A stretch of DNA of 64,000 nt, taken from assembly GCA_036346225.1 (NCBI GenBank), contig JARFIW010000170.1:9424501-9488500 (forward strand). The letters run 5' to 3'. Both the position numbers and the translations under genes were made by a program. Shown here one piece after another: positions 32,655 through 44,618 of the stretch; position 1 is the stretch's first letter; each line of letters begins with the position of its first letter. This DNA is from Platerodrilus igneus. Its lineage: Eukaryota > Arthropoda > Insecta > Coleoptera > Lycidae. The notes below the pieces were generated by a model that saw nothing but the letters and a program-made list of their open reading frames with translations, was not told the DNA's origin and did no database searches.

Positions 32655-33760
32655 TTTGTAACATTCCTTTGAAATATTTATAATTATATTTCATTTTAAT
32701 AGCAGTTTCTGGGTTGGTAAATTCGACCAATAGGATTAGGGTTATTTCCTTTAATAAATAGTTCTTAGATACATGCATTCTTGGTCCAAAGAAGGATTAT
32801 TTTTGTAAGTGTTATATTGTTCATGTTGTCAAATTCATTAAGGTGGCTGTAAGACTAGAAATGATATGGATACTTTATATTTTAAATTATTACAAATTTA
32901 TAATATATTTATTTTGATTAATAATGTATAACGCTGGTGACTATGATCTCAATGTCTTGGAACGAAGAAGTTTCATACGCTAAATTATACTGATTCAAAA
33001 ATGAAAAATCTTCTCTTTGGTTCAAGTTTATGTTTCAGTAAGAGAATAGGACATATGTTAGATAAGAAAAAACGACACTACTATTTTCAATTTACAGTCT
33101 TAATTTATTTGTCTAAATTTTGCAAAAGATAATTTCGTCGTGGATGGAGGTAAGATAAGTGTTTTTTTAGCAGTTCGTCATAACCATTGAAATAGATAAC
33201 ATACAAACGTGAGTATGCCTAGTTAACCTTGTAATGAAAACATAATTGTGTAATAGTATTATATTGGTGCTTTTCTCAACTAATGCAATAAAATATATTG
33301 CAATTACCCAGAGACATGATTAATACACTGGTAATTTACCATTTGATTTCAGCTTAGATTTTAAACAGGTATATTGGTGTTCTTAGCATAGCGTTTATTT
33401 TAGGTCGGTTTTAGCATTAGTGTACTCGATTATTCCCTGTGAAACGTAGACCAGAATCGCTTTCTAATCTCAGGTGTTGGCTTTCTCTTGTAATTCCTTC
33501 TGGGGTTTTCCCTAGAAATCCTCGTATTTCGAGATTATGTGGCGCCCTAGATTCAACACTGGCATTTCCTACACGATGGCATTCCAAGACCCTCTTCAAA
33601 CACTTATACTGCCGTTCCCACTGAGTTGGTCTGTAACCATTCTTGTTAGCACAGTCGAGATTTTCGGCAGTTTATCAAAACACAGAACTTTTAGCATGGT
33701 ACTTTAGCGAATTTCTATGTGGATTACGGGTTAGATTTTATGGGGTCAATACTGAAGGTA
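32655..33760 (+). repeat. Dispersed repeat R, copy R3, internally deleted
   Basis: The start TTGTAACATTCCTTTGAAAT matches R2. At about 33226 it jumps from the GTTAACCTTG block to the TAATGAAAACATAATTGTGTA block, skipping roughly 500-600 bp present in R1 and R2. It then follows R1 to the CACAGTCGAGATTTTCGG region and fades near 33760. Confidence 0.8.
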
Positions 33761-34610
33761 AACAACTATGTCTTTGTAGATTTAGAAAACCCAATTGATA
33801 ACGTCGAATGGATTAAGATGTCAACGAGAACGCAAAAAATATGTGTAAAAGAGTAATTGCAAATATCTTCAAAAATAAATACCTAAAATCACAGTAAGCG
33901 ATCGAAAGAACACAAATATAAAGAAAAGTGACCAATTTATAAATAGAAAAAGCAATTAGGTATTAAAGAACATCTGAATCCTGAAATAAACGTGCAACGT
34001 AGAAGACACAAATGCTAAGATTTATGGAAAATAGTACTCTTGGGCAGTAGTGCAATCAATTTTGAAGACACCTGAATAAGTATGGATAAAGTTTTAAAGC
34101 AAAGTCACAACATTAATCTTTTCTATATATTAATAGGGACAGGACAGTTTTGCTCAGGTCGGAAAATTTTGTTATTTAGGATGTAGAACAAAGGGCAAGC
34201 GAGGCACAGAGCTAAACTTCACAAAAGAGTGTTTTTCCACAAGTTAATTGCTTACATCGAAATCAAACATTAATTTCTAAATATGAAGAAAGGGTTTTTA
34301 AAAACATTTGTATAAAGTGTAGCATTGTATATGAAAAGCGGATTGTAGGAAAAACAAAAAGATGAAGCTTTTGAAAGATGGAGCTGTAGAAAAATATTAA
34401 AAATTAACCTAGTAGATAGGATTGAAAATGAAGAGGTGAAATCGATCTATTTGGTGAATTATAGTAGAGGTAAGAACAACTGGTAGACGATCTCGCTGTT
34501 GACATCCAAAACGATACCATTGTTAATGGAAAGAAAGGCATCTAGAAGAATAGCTTAGGCAGACGACTTGAATATTCTCCACCCAACAGGTTGATGGCAA
34601 AAAAATTTAC
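33745..34610 (+). pseudogene. RTE-like LINE reverse transcriptase fragment
   Basis: Directly after R3 the plus strand encodes NNYVFVDLENPIDNVEW near 33760-33810, matching the fingers-palm start of RTE reverse transcriptases. It then passes VGKFCYLGC near 34160, KGFLKTFV-SVALY near 34290 and AFERWSCRKILKI near 34370-34410, matching the C-terminal half of copy C. The GVRQGC and FADD boxes are not recognisable and the frame has many stops. Together with 28095-28670 it may derive from one LINE split by later insertions. Confidence 0.68.
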
Positions 34611-35600
34611 CCAAGCATTTCTAGCTTCATTTTTATGTACTTAAAAGCTTCTCGTTTCCTAAGTTTGCTAAAATTTTATTACCTTTTATGGACTTCCTTC
34701 TCACAATTAACTTGTAAACATGACAGCTTACCTATGCAACGTACAGTTTTCTTTCTTTACTTATGTTGTAATGCCATTATTTTCTATTATTAGCATGTGC
34801 TACTTTTTTTATATTATATTGTGTAAATACTATAAAACGTCAAGCTGCTAGGTGAGTATAATTACTAGACAAACAAATAAGGTAGTCGTACTAATATTTG
34901 GGTATTATATTCGTGTGTCGCATGTTTACCTAGTATATAAGTTTCGTGGTGAGGGCCATTAGCTCGTACCACATGCTAATGAATTGTCGGTCGGGTCAGC
35001 CGGTGTAATGGTGTATTAGACAACAGATTTTTATCTTCATTTCAGGGATCAAACAGGGGTCCGACCACGTGCGTGTTTTTGTTCATTACATGTTTTTGAC
35101 CTTTGCTGTACACCTTTATATTTTACGGAAATGAACGTGCTCGACTTTGAAACCAGTATTTTAATAGTAGTGGAAGTTACAGCAGGTTAGAGCTGTTTTT
35201 GCATATAAATAATATTGCATTATAATATGGGGCAGATGTGAATAAATGCACATTTCTAAATTTCAGAATCTTTTGCACAGCAATGTGAAATGTGCTTTAA
35301 GAAAGTCTCACTTTATACCATGAATAATGAGTAAGCCACTGTTCAGAAACATGATATCACGAAGTGACCTAGCAATTATACAAGTATACGCATTTTATGA
35401 ATAATTTTCCCATAAACAAGCAGGAAACCATACAAAAATAGGGCGCAGAAATATAAAGGGGCTCATATACTCAACTGAAATATTCAGGAATAATAAACTC
35501 ACAACAAAAATTTTGGCAACTACACCTTTTCGAGGGTGTGACATGTAATATTAAGTATAATTATTATTACTATCAGCGAATATACATACTACATCACAGT
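34611..35600. other. Unassigned AT-rich region
   Basis: No gene is visible. Near 34985-35065 a segment with AGCCGGTGTAATGGTG and GGGATCAAACAGGGGTCC faintly resembles a tRNA-derived SINE head, but the boxes are too weak to call. Confidence 0.35.
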
Positions 35601-36110
35601 AGCCACCACTACACTAATTATATGCTAGATACCTTGCACTAAGAATTACCTAGCACCCTAGTCCTAAAGCTGGTACCAATCAATTACCGAGGATCGGAAG
35701 AGGATGGTGTGACGTAATCCCTCATCCTCCACCCAGCTCCAAACGTTTAGCAATCGATAGCCCATACCTAGCACTAGATAGTCTATACCTAGCAGTAGAT
35801 TAGCACGTAAAATCCTGAAGCTAGCACCAATCGAATAGCGTTGATATAGATTTTGATGGGGGGGATTGCGTCGGCGCTAGCCCCCGACATTACAATAACT
35901 CCAAAACTTTAGCACTGGATAGTCTACACCAAGCACTAGATAGCACCCAATGCTTAAAGCTAGCGCCACTCAAACGCCCTTGATAGAATTATTGATTACA
36001 GGGGGGTTGCAGTGAGACGCTACCCTACTGAAATCTCAAATAAACTCATACTTTTAGTTCTAGATAGCCTACAGTTAGTACTAACTGGCACCCAATAAAT
36101 AGCAGCAAAA
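35600..36110. repeat. Degenerate TAGCAC/CACTAG-rich repeat, left block
   Basis: Three diverged units of about 140-170 bp share CTCCAAAAC-TTTAGCA, GATAGTCTACACC-AGCACTAGATAG, AAAGCTAGC-CCA-TCAAA and a G-run followed by TTGC (near 35734, 35900 and 36040). The words TAGCAC and GCACTAG recur throughout. A related block lies on the other side of the GC-rich segment at 37180-37510. Confidence 0.6.
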
Positions 36111-36379
36111 CCTACAAATAAAGACAAAAGAGAACTATTACACAAATAAACAAAAAACAAATCATTCACTAAAACTTCAGTTTGGACAATGTTGCTATTG
36201 TTAGGATTTACTATAATTACATTAATTAATTTCACATGCTATTGTGATAGAAATAGTTCCAATGGAGGGTTCGTCAAGTTTCCCCTCCGCCTGTTACATG
36301 CCAACTGGCATGCATCATGTTTAGAGTTAATTTGTAAATAAATTCCCGCGTATATTTTTAAATGAATAACGCCAACTTC

Positions 36380-36685
36380 CGTCGTCCCCGACAGTCGCGC
36401 CTGCGCAAAAGTAATGCGGAGTGCGCGCGTGGTGTAGAAAGACGCCATTAAGTTACGAGCCCTCGACGACACAACAACTATCTTGGTGTGGTGTCTTTTC
36501 TTTTTAGGATGTAGATTCCTTCTACCTCTTGCCTTCGTGTACCTGTTGCCTAATCCTGTCGTTCCTTTACGAGTGCAGTAAAAGGAAGAACGAATCGTAA
36601 TTTGATTCAACAAGGAGTGAACTGAACCCATCCTGTAAATCATCGTGGGACCCTGAGACGAATTTCCAGATGCCGCCATGTAAGT
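36380..36685 (+). other. GC/CpG-rich block, candidate host promoter and first exon
   Basis: This block stands out from AT-rich surroundings, with several CpGs, TGCGCA near 36410 and GTGCGCGCG near 36422. At its right edge an ATG at 36670 (ATGCCGCCAT) is followed directly by a strong consensus donor, GTAAGT, at 36680-36685. That would fit a CpG-type promoter and a first exon ending soon after the start codon on the plus strand. The minus strand has a 158-codon open frame (36239-36715), but it runs through the CpG core and has no recognised domain. No downstream exon was identified. Confidence 0.3.
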
Positions 36686-37179
36686 AGTTTGTTTTGATTT
36701 AAATTGTGCTTGCAAATTGACTTAAAAAGCGGTTGGATCACCCTAAAAACGTCTTCGAAATCAGTTAGAAATATGGCGGGGGATCATACCGCGAGGATAA
36801 CAATTGCACGGTATAACAATTGCCCAAGTGTAACAATGGCGCCCTTATACGTGTTTGTTGAAAATTAAAATCCGTTGTGTGTAACTTTTATTGTAACTTG
36901 TAAGATATTAGCTTTGAAAATGTTCATATTTTTTTAGGAAAAATGGTTTGTTCACTCAAAATCGATACTTAAATGTTTTATTTATAGTGACTTTTGATAT
37001 TTAACATGGCAATTTTTAAATTTTAGTTACCTCCAGTTATTTTTATTTTTTTGGTTAGCTGCATTAGAAGAAGCATTAAATGTCAATTTAACCGGTTGAA
37101 ATTACCTTTACTTGTTTGTTTACTTTCACTAACCTTAAAAATGCAGTTTCAAGTTTAGTGCAATTTACCACCAAATTTG
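36686..37179. other. AT-rich spacer with a small TAACAATTGC repeat
   Basis: Three ~18-bp repeats containing ATAACAATTGC or TAACAATGGC occur at about 36795-36850. The rest is AT-rich and unassigned. Confidence 0.45.
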
Positions 37180-37530
37180 GAGAGCCAGCACTAACGTCAT
37201 TTTAAAAATACTGCCTGTTTTAGCCGGGAAGGGAGGCAACTTTGCCCCCACCATGCTCTGGTTCGCTTCAAAACTTAGCACTAGCACCCAGCTGCAAAAG
37301 GTAGCATCTCAAACACAAGGTGGCGCCTCATTGTTTGTAGCTAGCACCGAAGTGGAAAAGCTAGGACCAAAACTAATTCGGGGACATGGCTTATTTTATT
37401 TGGAGCGAATAACTTAGCGCTAGGTACCCGTCGTTGCTCTAATTTGCTCCAAAAATCTGACACTAGGTACCTCAGACCTAGCACCAACTAACCAATAAAA
37501 AAGGCCGCAACCCAAAAGCAAGATGGCGGC
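37180..37530. repeat. Degenerate TAGCAC/CACTAG-rich repeat, right block
   Basis: The words TTAGCACTAG, GCTAGCACC and CTAGGTACC recur here as in 35600-36110, mixed with AAGATGGCGGC at its right edge. The two blocks flank the GC-rich segment. Confidence 0.5.
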
Positions 37531-38910
37531 AATTTTTAAATATGTGCCTCCCCTACGTTGTATTTCAAAGTTCTTGCTAAAAAATCTGTTTCATTATTTG
37601 ATTACACAATCGCTCATAGAATTAAAACATCTCGACAATTAGTATTATTATATTAAGGATACGTAAAACATATCGTTAATAATCAATAACATCTATAAAT
37701 ATGTAATTAATTAAAAATTTTATATTTAAAACTAATTTAACATTTAATAAAGGTTACTGTTTCGCAGCAAACAGCGGCTCTCACCGCATCGTTGTTTGAA
37801 ACTAAATTCATCAAATATTAAAATTCCCTTTACATTCTTCACTTCTCATATTTTAATGTATTTTATAATTTTAATAAAAATTATAAAGCTTTATTTAATA
37901 TTTTCGTGCAATAATTTGTAATGTCAAAAATTTGCATTGAGTTTCGTCAGTTCATAAATTACACGAAGCACGTAATGTCGCCCTTATTTATCGGTGGCAC
38001 AGGCTGGTCGCAAAGAACCTTGCATGTTTTGTAAATTTTCTTCCTTTGGTGGTTTTCCTTTATGTATAATATAAGAGTGCCGAGAAGACACACCATTTGT
38101 TTCCTTCTGCAGACAGATGAGACTTTCTAATCGCTAGTGTAGTCATTAAAGATCCTAATGAAAAAGTTCATTAGGTACAAGAGTTAATTTGCTTCATTTT
38201 TAGCGTGTGTAAATATTCTCAAAAATTTTCACAATATTTAAATGATAGGGAGCATAATCCTTTAATTATAAATACCAGTTGTAAATAACAGGTGTTATAA
38301 GTGTAAATATTCCTAGTGTATATTTTATCATAGTTTTAGTGAAAATATTTAGCATTTGTATAACTTTCAAGAGCGTAATTATAACAAAAGAGAAACAAGC
38401 ATGACGGTTACGGGTTCTAATAAATTCTAATAAAAGTGATATAAACAAATAACACGTTCTTAGTATTTGTTTACGAGTTTGAAAGTTGTTCAGCAAAGAT
38501 TTCTGGATAGTGTTGTGTTAATATTGTTGCCAACAAGTATAAGCGTCGCTAGGTTTCTACGTATCCAAGCGGAAAACGTGCACAAAATAACATTTCGATT
38601 CTACGAAAGGTATTTGACGGTTAAACAGGCAAGGAACGACATAGAATAAGGAAAGATTGTTTATAGGTTGTGTTAGAATGAGATAAAAATAACATATGTT
38701 AAGTGTTCGTTTGATTTTGAAAGAAAACTGTGAGACAAGGAAAGATTAATAGATTGTGTATGTATAGGAGTAGGATGAACGTATTTTGTATATCATTTAG
38801 AGTAGTTGATTACATCAAGGACAGATGAATCTTGTATATCAGGAACAGAGAAGGATTATTGGAGTTCACATATAGAAGGGTGACAGGCGTTAGTTTTAAA
38901 TTTGTTTAGA
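37531..38910. other. Unassigned AT-rich region
   Basis: This is highly AT-rich with no recognised gene, repeat or transposon motif. Overlapping short frames near 38266-38649 on opposite strands have no features. Confidence 0.5.
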
Positions 38911-38916
38911 GAGGGT

Positions 38917-39075
38917 AAATGTTATTTTCGGTATAACCGAACCTGCAAACATGGTGTAAAAACGATAGAGGATGTAGAACACATGGTACATTGGGGTAGA
39001 GATAACTCGTGGTTGGAATATGAAATATGGAGTGGCTACGAAGTAAGAAAGAGAAAAATTTTGTATGTAGGTTAG
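38917..39075 (+). pseudogene. Possible C-terminal zinc-knuckle remnant of a LINE
   Basis: The short frame NRTCKHGVKTIEDVEHMVHW near 38934-38993 resembles the C-terminal CxxC-(n)-E-x-EH pattern of some insect LINE reverse transcriptases, although the second Cys reads His. The region is short and isolated, and no upstream reverse transcriptase was identified, so this is a weak call. Confidence 0.28.
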
Positions 39076-40535
39076 AGGGCGACGACTTTAATACGTGTTG
39101 AATGATGGGCGTGTGGTAACCAAGGAACTTATTTTAGTAGGGGCTAGGATTCGGCGAAATAAAGATCCGTTGCAAAGTTAAAGTGTATTTACGTGGTAAA
39201 TTGTTGTTTGTATTGTTCAAAATTCTGAGATTTCAGTGGCAGTTGAAATTTACAAATAATTGTTGAAGATTAAGCTCGTGTGTTGTTGGAATTTAGTTGC
39301 AGTTGAAAATTTTGTTTGTGGAAGGGTCATAACCTTTTCGAAAATTATCAAGAAGGCTGGTTTGTTTGTGTGGATGTATTTACAAGAAATTTCAAGTTAA
39401 GAGGGTAGATTTGGTTATATAACCACGAGGATGTGGTGATAGTGCTCTCCTTTACTGGTCATCGACGCGTTCACTAATATAGGTGAAGAAGTTACGGTTG
39501 ATTTTTTTTTAAGAATGTTGAGTGTTTGGCAGAACGATTTTTGTCCTTTGTCAAACGCTAGATAAATCAGTTTATAAAAATTAAGCGTAATTAATGCGAA
39601 ATTAAGCTAATTAAATACAAAGGTAGTGTAAATGTAGTGTTTCAAAATTACAGTTCTAACAAAGCACGAAGAAATAGTCGAGTAATTGAATTATTAAATT
39701 CAGAAACGGAGAAGTATCTGTCTATAAAATAAACTATTGTTAACCAAAGTAATTTATGAATTCCAGGCATTCAAGTTTAAAAATACATTGACGCATCAAA
39801 TAAATTTAAAATTTATTAGCCATTATTAAACGTAAGGTGTAAGAAATCAAAAACAAAATAGTTAACAAGAGTTTTCAGAGTTCTGGTTCCTAGACATATT
39901 ATTCTGGATTCTGGTGTTAGAAGTTACTTTAGTTGCTAGATGTTACTCTGATATTAAAAGCCTGAGTTTTAAAACAAATACAATTTCCAATACTACCCGA
40001 AATCCTCCTAATACTCATTGCATTGAATATGGGTTTGAACTTCAAACTATGACAAGGGGTCGAGGTCAGGAAAACACTTTAATTTATTGCTCCAATATTT
40101 CATTTACTAGAATTTAATTTTAATTTGTTTACTGTGATGAATACTTATTAATTGAAATTCATATATTAGCAACGGTCACGCAATTTACATAATATAAAAT
40201 TCAAAAGATAATTCTATTGAAGTACAAGCTACGTACTTGAATATATTCAGAGTGAAGCGGGGAGAAATTATAAATTCAATAGCAATTTTTAACACATTGG
40301 TTTGAAATAATCACATTTTGTTTACCACAATAATTAGTATAACAACACAAAAGACACCTCCTAACATCCACTAGAAAACAAATACTTGTTATATAAAAAA
40401 GTTATAAGGGAACTTTTTTATTATTCTCACCCTTTGATCTTTTTGTTTTTCGTTACCTAAGGCTGAATTCGTCGATTGCTTGTCATTTACGTGAATATCC
40501 TTAAGTTTCGTGTATTGAAGGAGAACTTACCCAAG
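39076..40535. other. Unassigned AT-rich region
   Basis: I see no convincing gene or element. A 67-codon frame at 39914-40117 has no motif. Confidence 0.5.
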
Positions 40536-40915
40536 CGCAGAAAAGCTAGGACCAGAATGCTCGCCACGAGTGTGTTCAAAGTGCATGGGGACATACAATA
40601 TATATCGGTAACTGCGCTCTGAGTCCTCGGGAGGTACTGGACGACGTGGCGACAGAAGTTTGGACAAGGCTGGGCTTCACCTCAGCCAGTACTCTAACTC
40701 TACATAATCACACCATTGTCAGCAGTTGATGACACTACACGCCAAGGTACGGTATGATTCACGAAATACTATAATTTGGGTACTTTACGTCGGGAGGGGC
40801 CATATAGTCCCTTTCCAACGCCTGTCAGAGGCGAGATTGAACTCTAACTGGCGGATTGAAATTTCAAATCTTGAAGTATAGTTGCTTTTTTTAGGACGAC
40901 TTGCCGACAAAACTA
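40536..40915. other. GC-richer unassigned block
   Basis: This block (for example GTCCTCGGGAGGTACTGGAC near 40633) is more GC-rich than its neighbours and could be the body of an unrecognised SINE or a MITE, but I found no second copy in the window. Confidence 0.3.
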
Positions 40916-40939
40916 TGGTCAATTATCTTGGTGTTGGTT

Positions 40940-41145
40940 GACCTTACCGACGGGCATTGGATAGTGCCTCGCCTTGGCATGTGGAAGTCTGGGGTTTTAT
41001 TGCCCAAATACAAATAGGCAGCACGGGCGTGTAGACTTATTGTGCATAACTGGTATGCGATCTCACCGACAAATTCGATAGCGCCTCGTGTTAACATTGG
41101 GGAGGGGAGAGGATTAGGGTCTTGCTGCCCAAAGACGAATAAACG
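40940..41145 (+). repeat. Two diverged tandem tRNA-like units, possible SINE relic
   Basis: CCGACGGGCATTGGATAGTG-CCTCG at 40948 and CCGACAAATTCGATAGCG-CCTCG at 41068 start two units about 120 bp apart. Each is followed by a weak B-box-like GGGTTTTATTGCCC or GGGTCTTGCTGCCC. This is the pattern expected of an old tRNA-derived SINE duplicated in tandem. A 130-codon minus frame over it (40891-41283) has no domain and is probably fortuitous. Confidence 0.4.
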
Positions 41146-41472
41146 AATAGGAAGCAAGAACATGTAGAATTGCTCTACATGACTGGTGTGCGATTCATAG
41201 TTAGTAACAACTCGCTCAATAATGAGTCGTATCTGTTGAGCATGTCTGCATGTAAAACCAAAGACTTCTATATCGTTGGTCACTACTGTCCGTTTCTTTT
41301 ATTATTAAGCCAAGGTGTAAATAAGTAAGGTCATTTTATATATGTTAGATAGAAAAAACAACAAAAGTAATTTAAATTTGCAGTCTTGATTCATTTGTCC
41401 GATTTCTACTGAAGATAATCTCGAATCGTTTTATAGAGAGAACGCTTTTTGTTGAGCACTTCGTCATCGCTA

Positions 41473-42640
41473 TAATAATAATACTGTGATGCACATATTT
41501 ACACTTATTAATATGAATGAGAATCTTGTGTAAGTGTATGCATCTCACGGTTAGAATATTGTGCTTTCTAAATACTTCTATCGTTGAGTAGTTATACGAT
41601 AAGTTGAAGATTAATCTGATTCTGTGCTTCTGCATAATAAATATTTTGTCCACGCGTATGGATTGTCCCGGCACTAATGCTATACGAAATCGCAGAATGC
41701 GTCAAAGCAAAATAAACATTCGGCAGGCTCAGTAGATGAAGATAGTTTTTTAGACTAGCCAGTACAAAGAAGGGTTGCTAAGTTTATCGCTCGGAATGTT
41801 AATGTCTTCCTCCTGTGTGACACCCAGAAATTCAGCAGAGTCAGAGTTGGTTAGCCTCACACCCTTAAAGTTAAGATCGAAATTCCAATTATGTTGATAA
41901 AACGAGAAGTGAGTTAGACGAGTTTTAGTAGTTATCAGAAATGATAATTCTGGCGTCAACCGCATAGAGGAATAGACTCCCACAAAAGATATGCTGGTGA
42001 AGATCATTAATATAAACCAGGAATACTAAAGGACCGAGAATATTACATCGAAGAGTTTCATAATTTAGATCATGAGCAGCTGAATGAGCAGCTTTAACTT
42101 CAACTAAAAATTTCTTTCCTGTTAAGAGGGAAATGAGCCAAGTGCACAAATGATTTCGAACACCCATGCTGTCTAGTTTAGATAAGTTCAGAATTTAAGG
42201 TATCAAAAGCTCTAGTCGTATAAAAAAAGGTTGCTATAACATATTCACCGATATCCAATTTAACCAATACCAGTTGAATTAAGTCAATCAAAGCCACTTC
42301 TGTCGAAAAATTCGGACGAAAACCATATTGCTGGTTGCATAAAATATTATATTTTTTAAGAAAAGTAATGTCTATTGTAAAATACGTTTTCGAATATTTT
42401 AGAAATCAAGCTTATGAGAGAGATGGGCCGATAATTCTCGACGTTAGAAGCATCCCTCTTCTTAAATATTGGAAGGAAACTGGCAGTTTTTAATTTTTGA
42501 GGGAATTCTCTTCTTTCGACAAAAAAATTCATAAGATTAAAAAGAATGGAAGATTCATTTGCACATAATTAATGAGATTGGGATATCATCAATCGTCAGT
42601 AGTTTTTTTATGAAGATACTATAGTGCAAAAAAACTACGT
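41473..42640 (-). mobile_element. Jockey/CR1-like LINE J3, 5'-truncated, inside R4
   Basis: On the minus strand the reverse transcriptase is recognisable in pieces: FPQKLKTASFLPIFKK and NYRPISLISLISKIFEN near 42430-42510, QQYGFRPNFST near 42315, then LGPLVFLVYINDLHQ near 42010-42035. The catalytic box reads YAVD in place of YADD near 41955, so it is inactive. EFLGV-(n)-EEDINI near 41800-41840 marks the thumb. The 3' side ends at 41473 in a (TAT)n tail on the minus strand, at the point where the R4 sequence resumes. Confidence 0.8.
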
Positions 42641-42841
42641 TTTCAGATTTAACATGCAAATTTGAGTAGATGCAATTTATCTTTGAATAATAAAGCATCG
42701 AACTGATTAATGTGTTTAGTCACAGAAGTTCGAAAATATACCTTACAATGTTAGTGACCTTTAATTTAAGGAACAAATGAGTACCCATAAATACACAACT
42801 TCATGTTGAAAAAAGGCATGCTAATTTAGAACATCGAACCA

Positions 42842-43507
42842 GCCAGCGAAATATTCTTAAAAACCTTTTACAAACCGGGAGATAACGACAGAAACACTTT
42901 GCTTATCCGCCTTTTTACCAGTAAACTAACCGGAAGGGCACTAACGTTAATAGCTAGCCGCGAAGACGTGGACCAATGGGACGAATATAAACGAAGATTA
43001 ATTGCATATTTCGGCGACCAACGGAACTTAAAATGTTTAGTAAGGGATTTAACCAGCCTAAGAATGGAACACAACCAGTCACCCTATCAATTTGGAATGA
43101 GATGCCAAGATGTAAGAAGCTTAATCTTGACAAAACTCAAAATCGAAGAAACCGACCCAAACGTATGACTTTTAAAAACGAAAATGTATGACGAGATGGC
43201 ATTAGATACCTATCTAAATGCACTACCCGAAAGACTTTCAGATAAAATTAGATTTCAACATCCCCAAAACTTAGAAGAAGCAATGAACATGATAATCGAA
43301 GAGGAAAACGTAATGTACTATAGAAACCGACTATATAACCCCAACGCGAATAAAAGTTACACGCCAATGAAAACTATACAACCCGCAAGACAAATAAATC
43401 CACAACAAAAAGTTAACCCGTTCAATGCACAAACAAACCAAACGCGAACAAATAATCCACATTTTAACAACTCAAACTTTAACAACCAATACAAACAATT
43501 CTCAGGT
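42842..43507 (+). pseudogene. Ty3/gypsy gag fragment inside R4, one in-frame stop
   Basis: A single reading frame is open from 42842 to the junction near 43507 except for one TGA at 43166-43168. It contains NTLLIRLFTSKLTGRA, YFGDQRNLKCLVRDL, PYQFGMRCQDVRSL, ALDTYLNALPERLSDKIRF and an Asn/Gln-rich C-terminal tail (TRTNNPHFNNSNFNNQY). This is the capsid-like core of a gypsy gag. There are no LTR sequences at its ends; it is joined on both sides directly to R sequence. It is much less decayed than its neighbours, which suggests a recent capture or insertion. Confidence 0.8.
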
Positions 43508-44183
43508 CAGAAGTTTCGTAGAATCTGGTTAGAACAAATTGAGTTCAGAATATCATTGATTTTAGTTGTTTCCATATTACTCCAAGTATTTATGATAAAA
43601 CTTCTAAAACTATAACCTACAGTAGCTGTAAATAAATGAACATTATTTTAACTGCGTGAACGTATCCACAATATGTTCTTGTTATTAGTTTAACAACTTA
43701 AAAAGCAATTTTGTTCGTCGAGGGTGTTTTCCATTTAACTATGTAATTTTTGATATTTTTTTTTTTTTGCTTAAGAATGTTTATACGTACGTACTTGTGA
43801 TGAAAACATAATTGTGTAATAGAGTGAAGACTTTCCTATATGGGCGGTTTTCACAAATAATGTAAAAGTAATAGTTGCAATCTTTATGTGATAAAATATA
43901 TTGGTAATTCTTTTAAGCTAGCGGTTTTTAAATAGGTATATTAGTGTCGATAGCTAATGTATATTTTAAGTTGGTTTTAGCATTAGTGTACTTCATTATT
44001 TTTGGTCAGAATCACATTCCTAATCTTGGATTTTGGTATCTTATTTCTTCTGGGGGTTTTCCCAAGAAATACCCGTGCTTCGAGATAGGTGGCGTCCAAG
44101 ATAATTCTCGATTAAGAGTAGTATTTCCCACACGACAGCATTCTGGGATCTTTTTCGAACACTTGCAACACTCTTTCCACTGG

Positions 44184-44618
44184 TGTTACGTCATCATCGA
44201 ACATTTATTGGAATTGGTGACAATAAATACTTTGTGCGTGCATCCTACAGTCAGTGAAACATTATATACCGGCAGTGAGTGCGTGAAGACAGTCGTACTC
44301 GAGCCTTTACAGAAGCAAGTCGCCTTCGAACCCTTGCAGAGGACGGTCGTATTAGAGCTTTTGAAAGCGAGACCATCACCCGGTCGAGCGTGTTACTGGT
44401 TCTCCGTCGAAAGCTTTGTGCGTGAACGGTTCATTGCCCACAGCGGCACAGGACTTAAGGTATTTATACCCTTCCTTAATTAGTTTGTAGTTGTTTTTAG
44501 TTATTACATAACCGCTCCACCATTATCGTTATTGCTACAAAAGCAATTGGTCCTTCATTATAATTTGCATATTTATTTCACACATTTATATCAACCTCCT
44601 TAATCCCCCAATCAATCA
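44184..44618 (+). mobile_element. Solo LTR inside R4, with 5-bp target duplication ACTGG
   Basis: The 435-bp segment starts TGTTACGTCATC and ends CCAATCAATCA, giving the TG...CA ends of an LTR. It is flanked by ACTGG at 44179-44183 and 44619-44623. Without it the R4 sequence is continuous with R3 (TTCCACTG-(n)-GTTAGTTGGCAAC). It contains an ACTCGAGCC-(n)-AAGCGAGACC GC-richer stretch but no conserved frame. The parent element is not present in the window; it does not match the LTRs of G1, X or Y. Confidence 0.85.

Noticed and set aside
33417..33624. Overlapping frames on both strands within R3
   Set aside because: The frames are not conserved in R0, R1 or R4.
36239..36715. 158-codon minus frame with a basic C-terminal half
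   Set aside because: It crosses the CpG-rich core, has no recognised domain, and the plus-strand donor gives a simpler explanation; kept only as an alternative in the block's entry.
40891..41283. 130-codon minus frame
   Set aside because: It spans two tandem tRNA-like units and has no domain, so openness is likely fortuitous.
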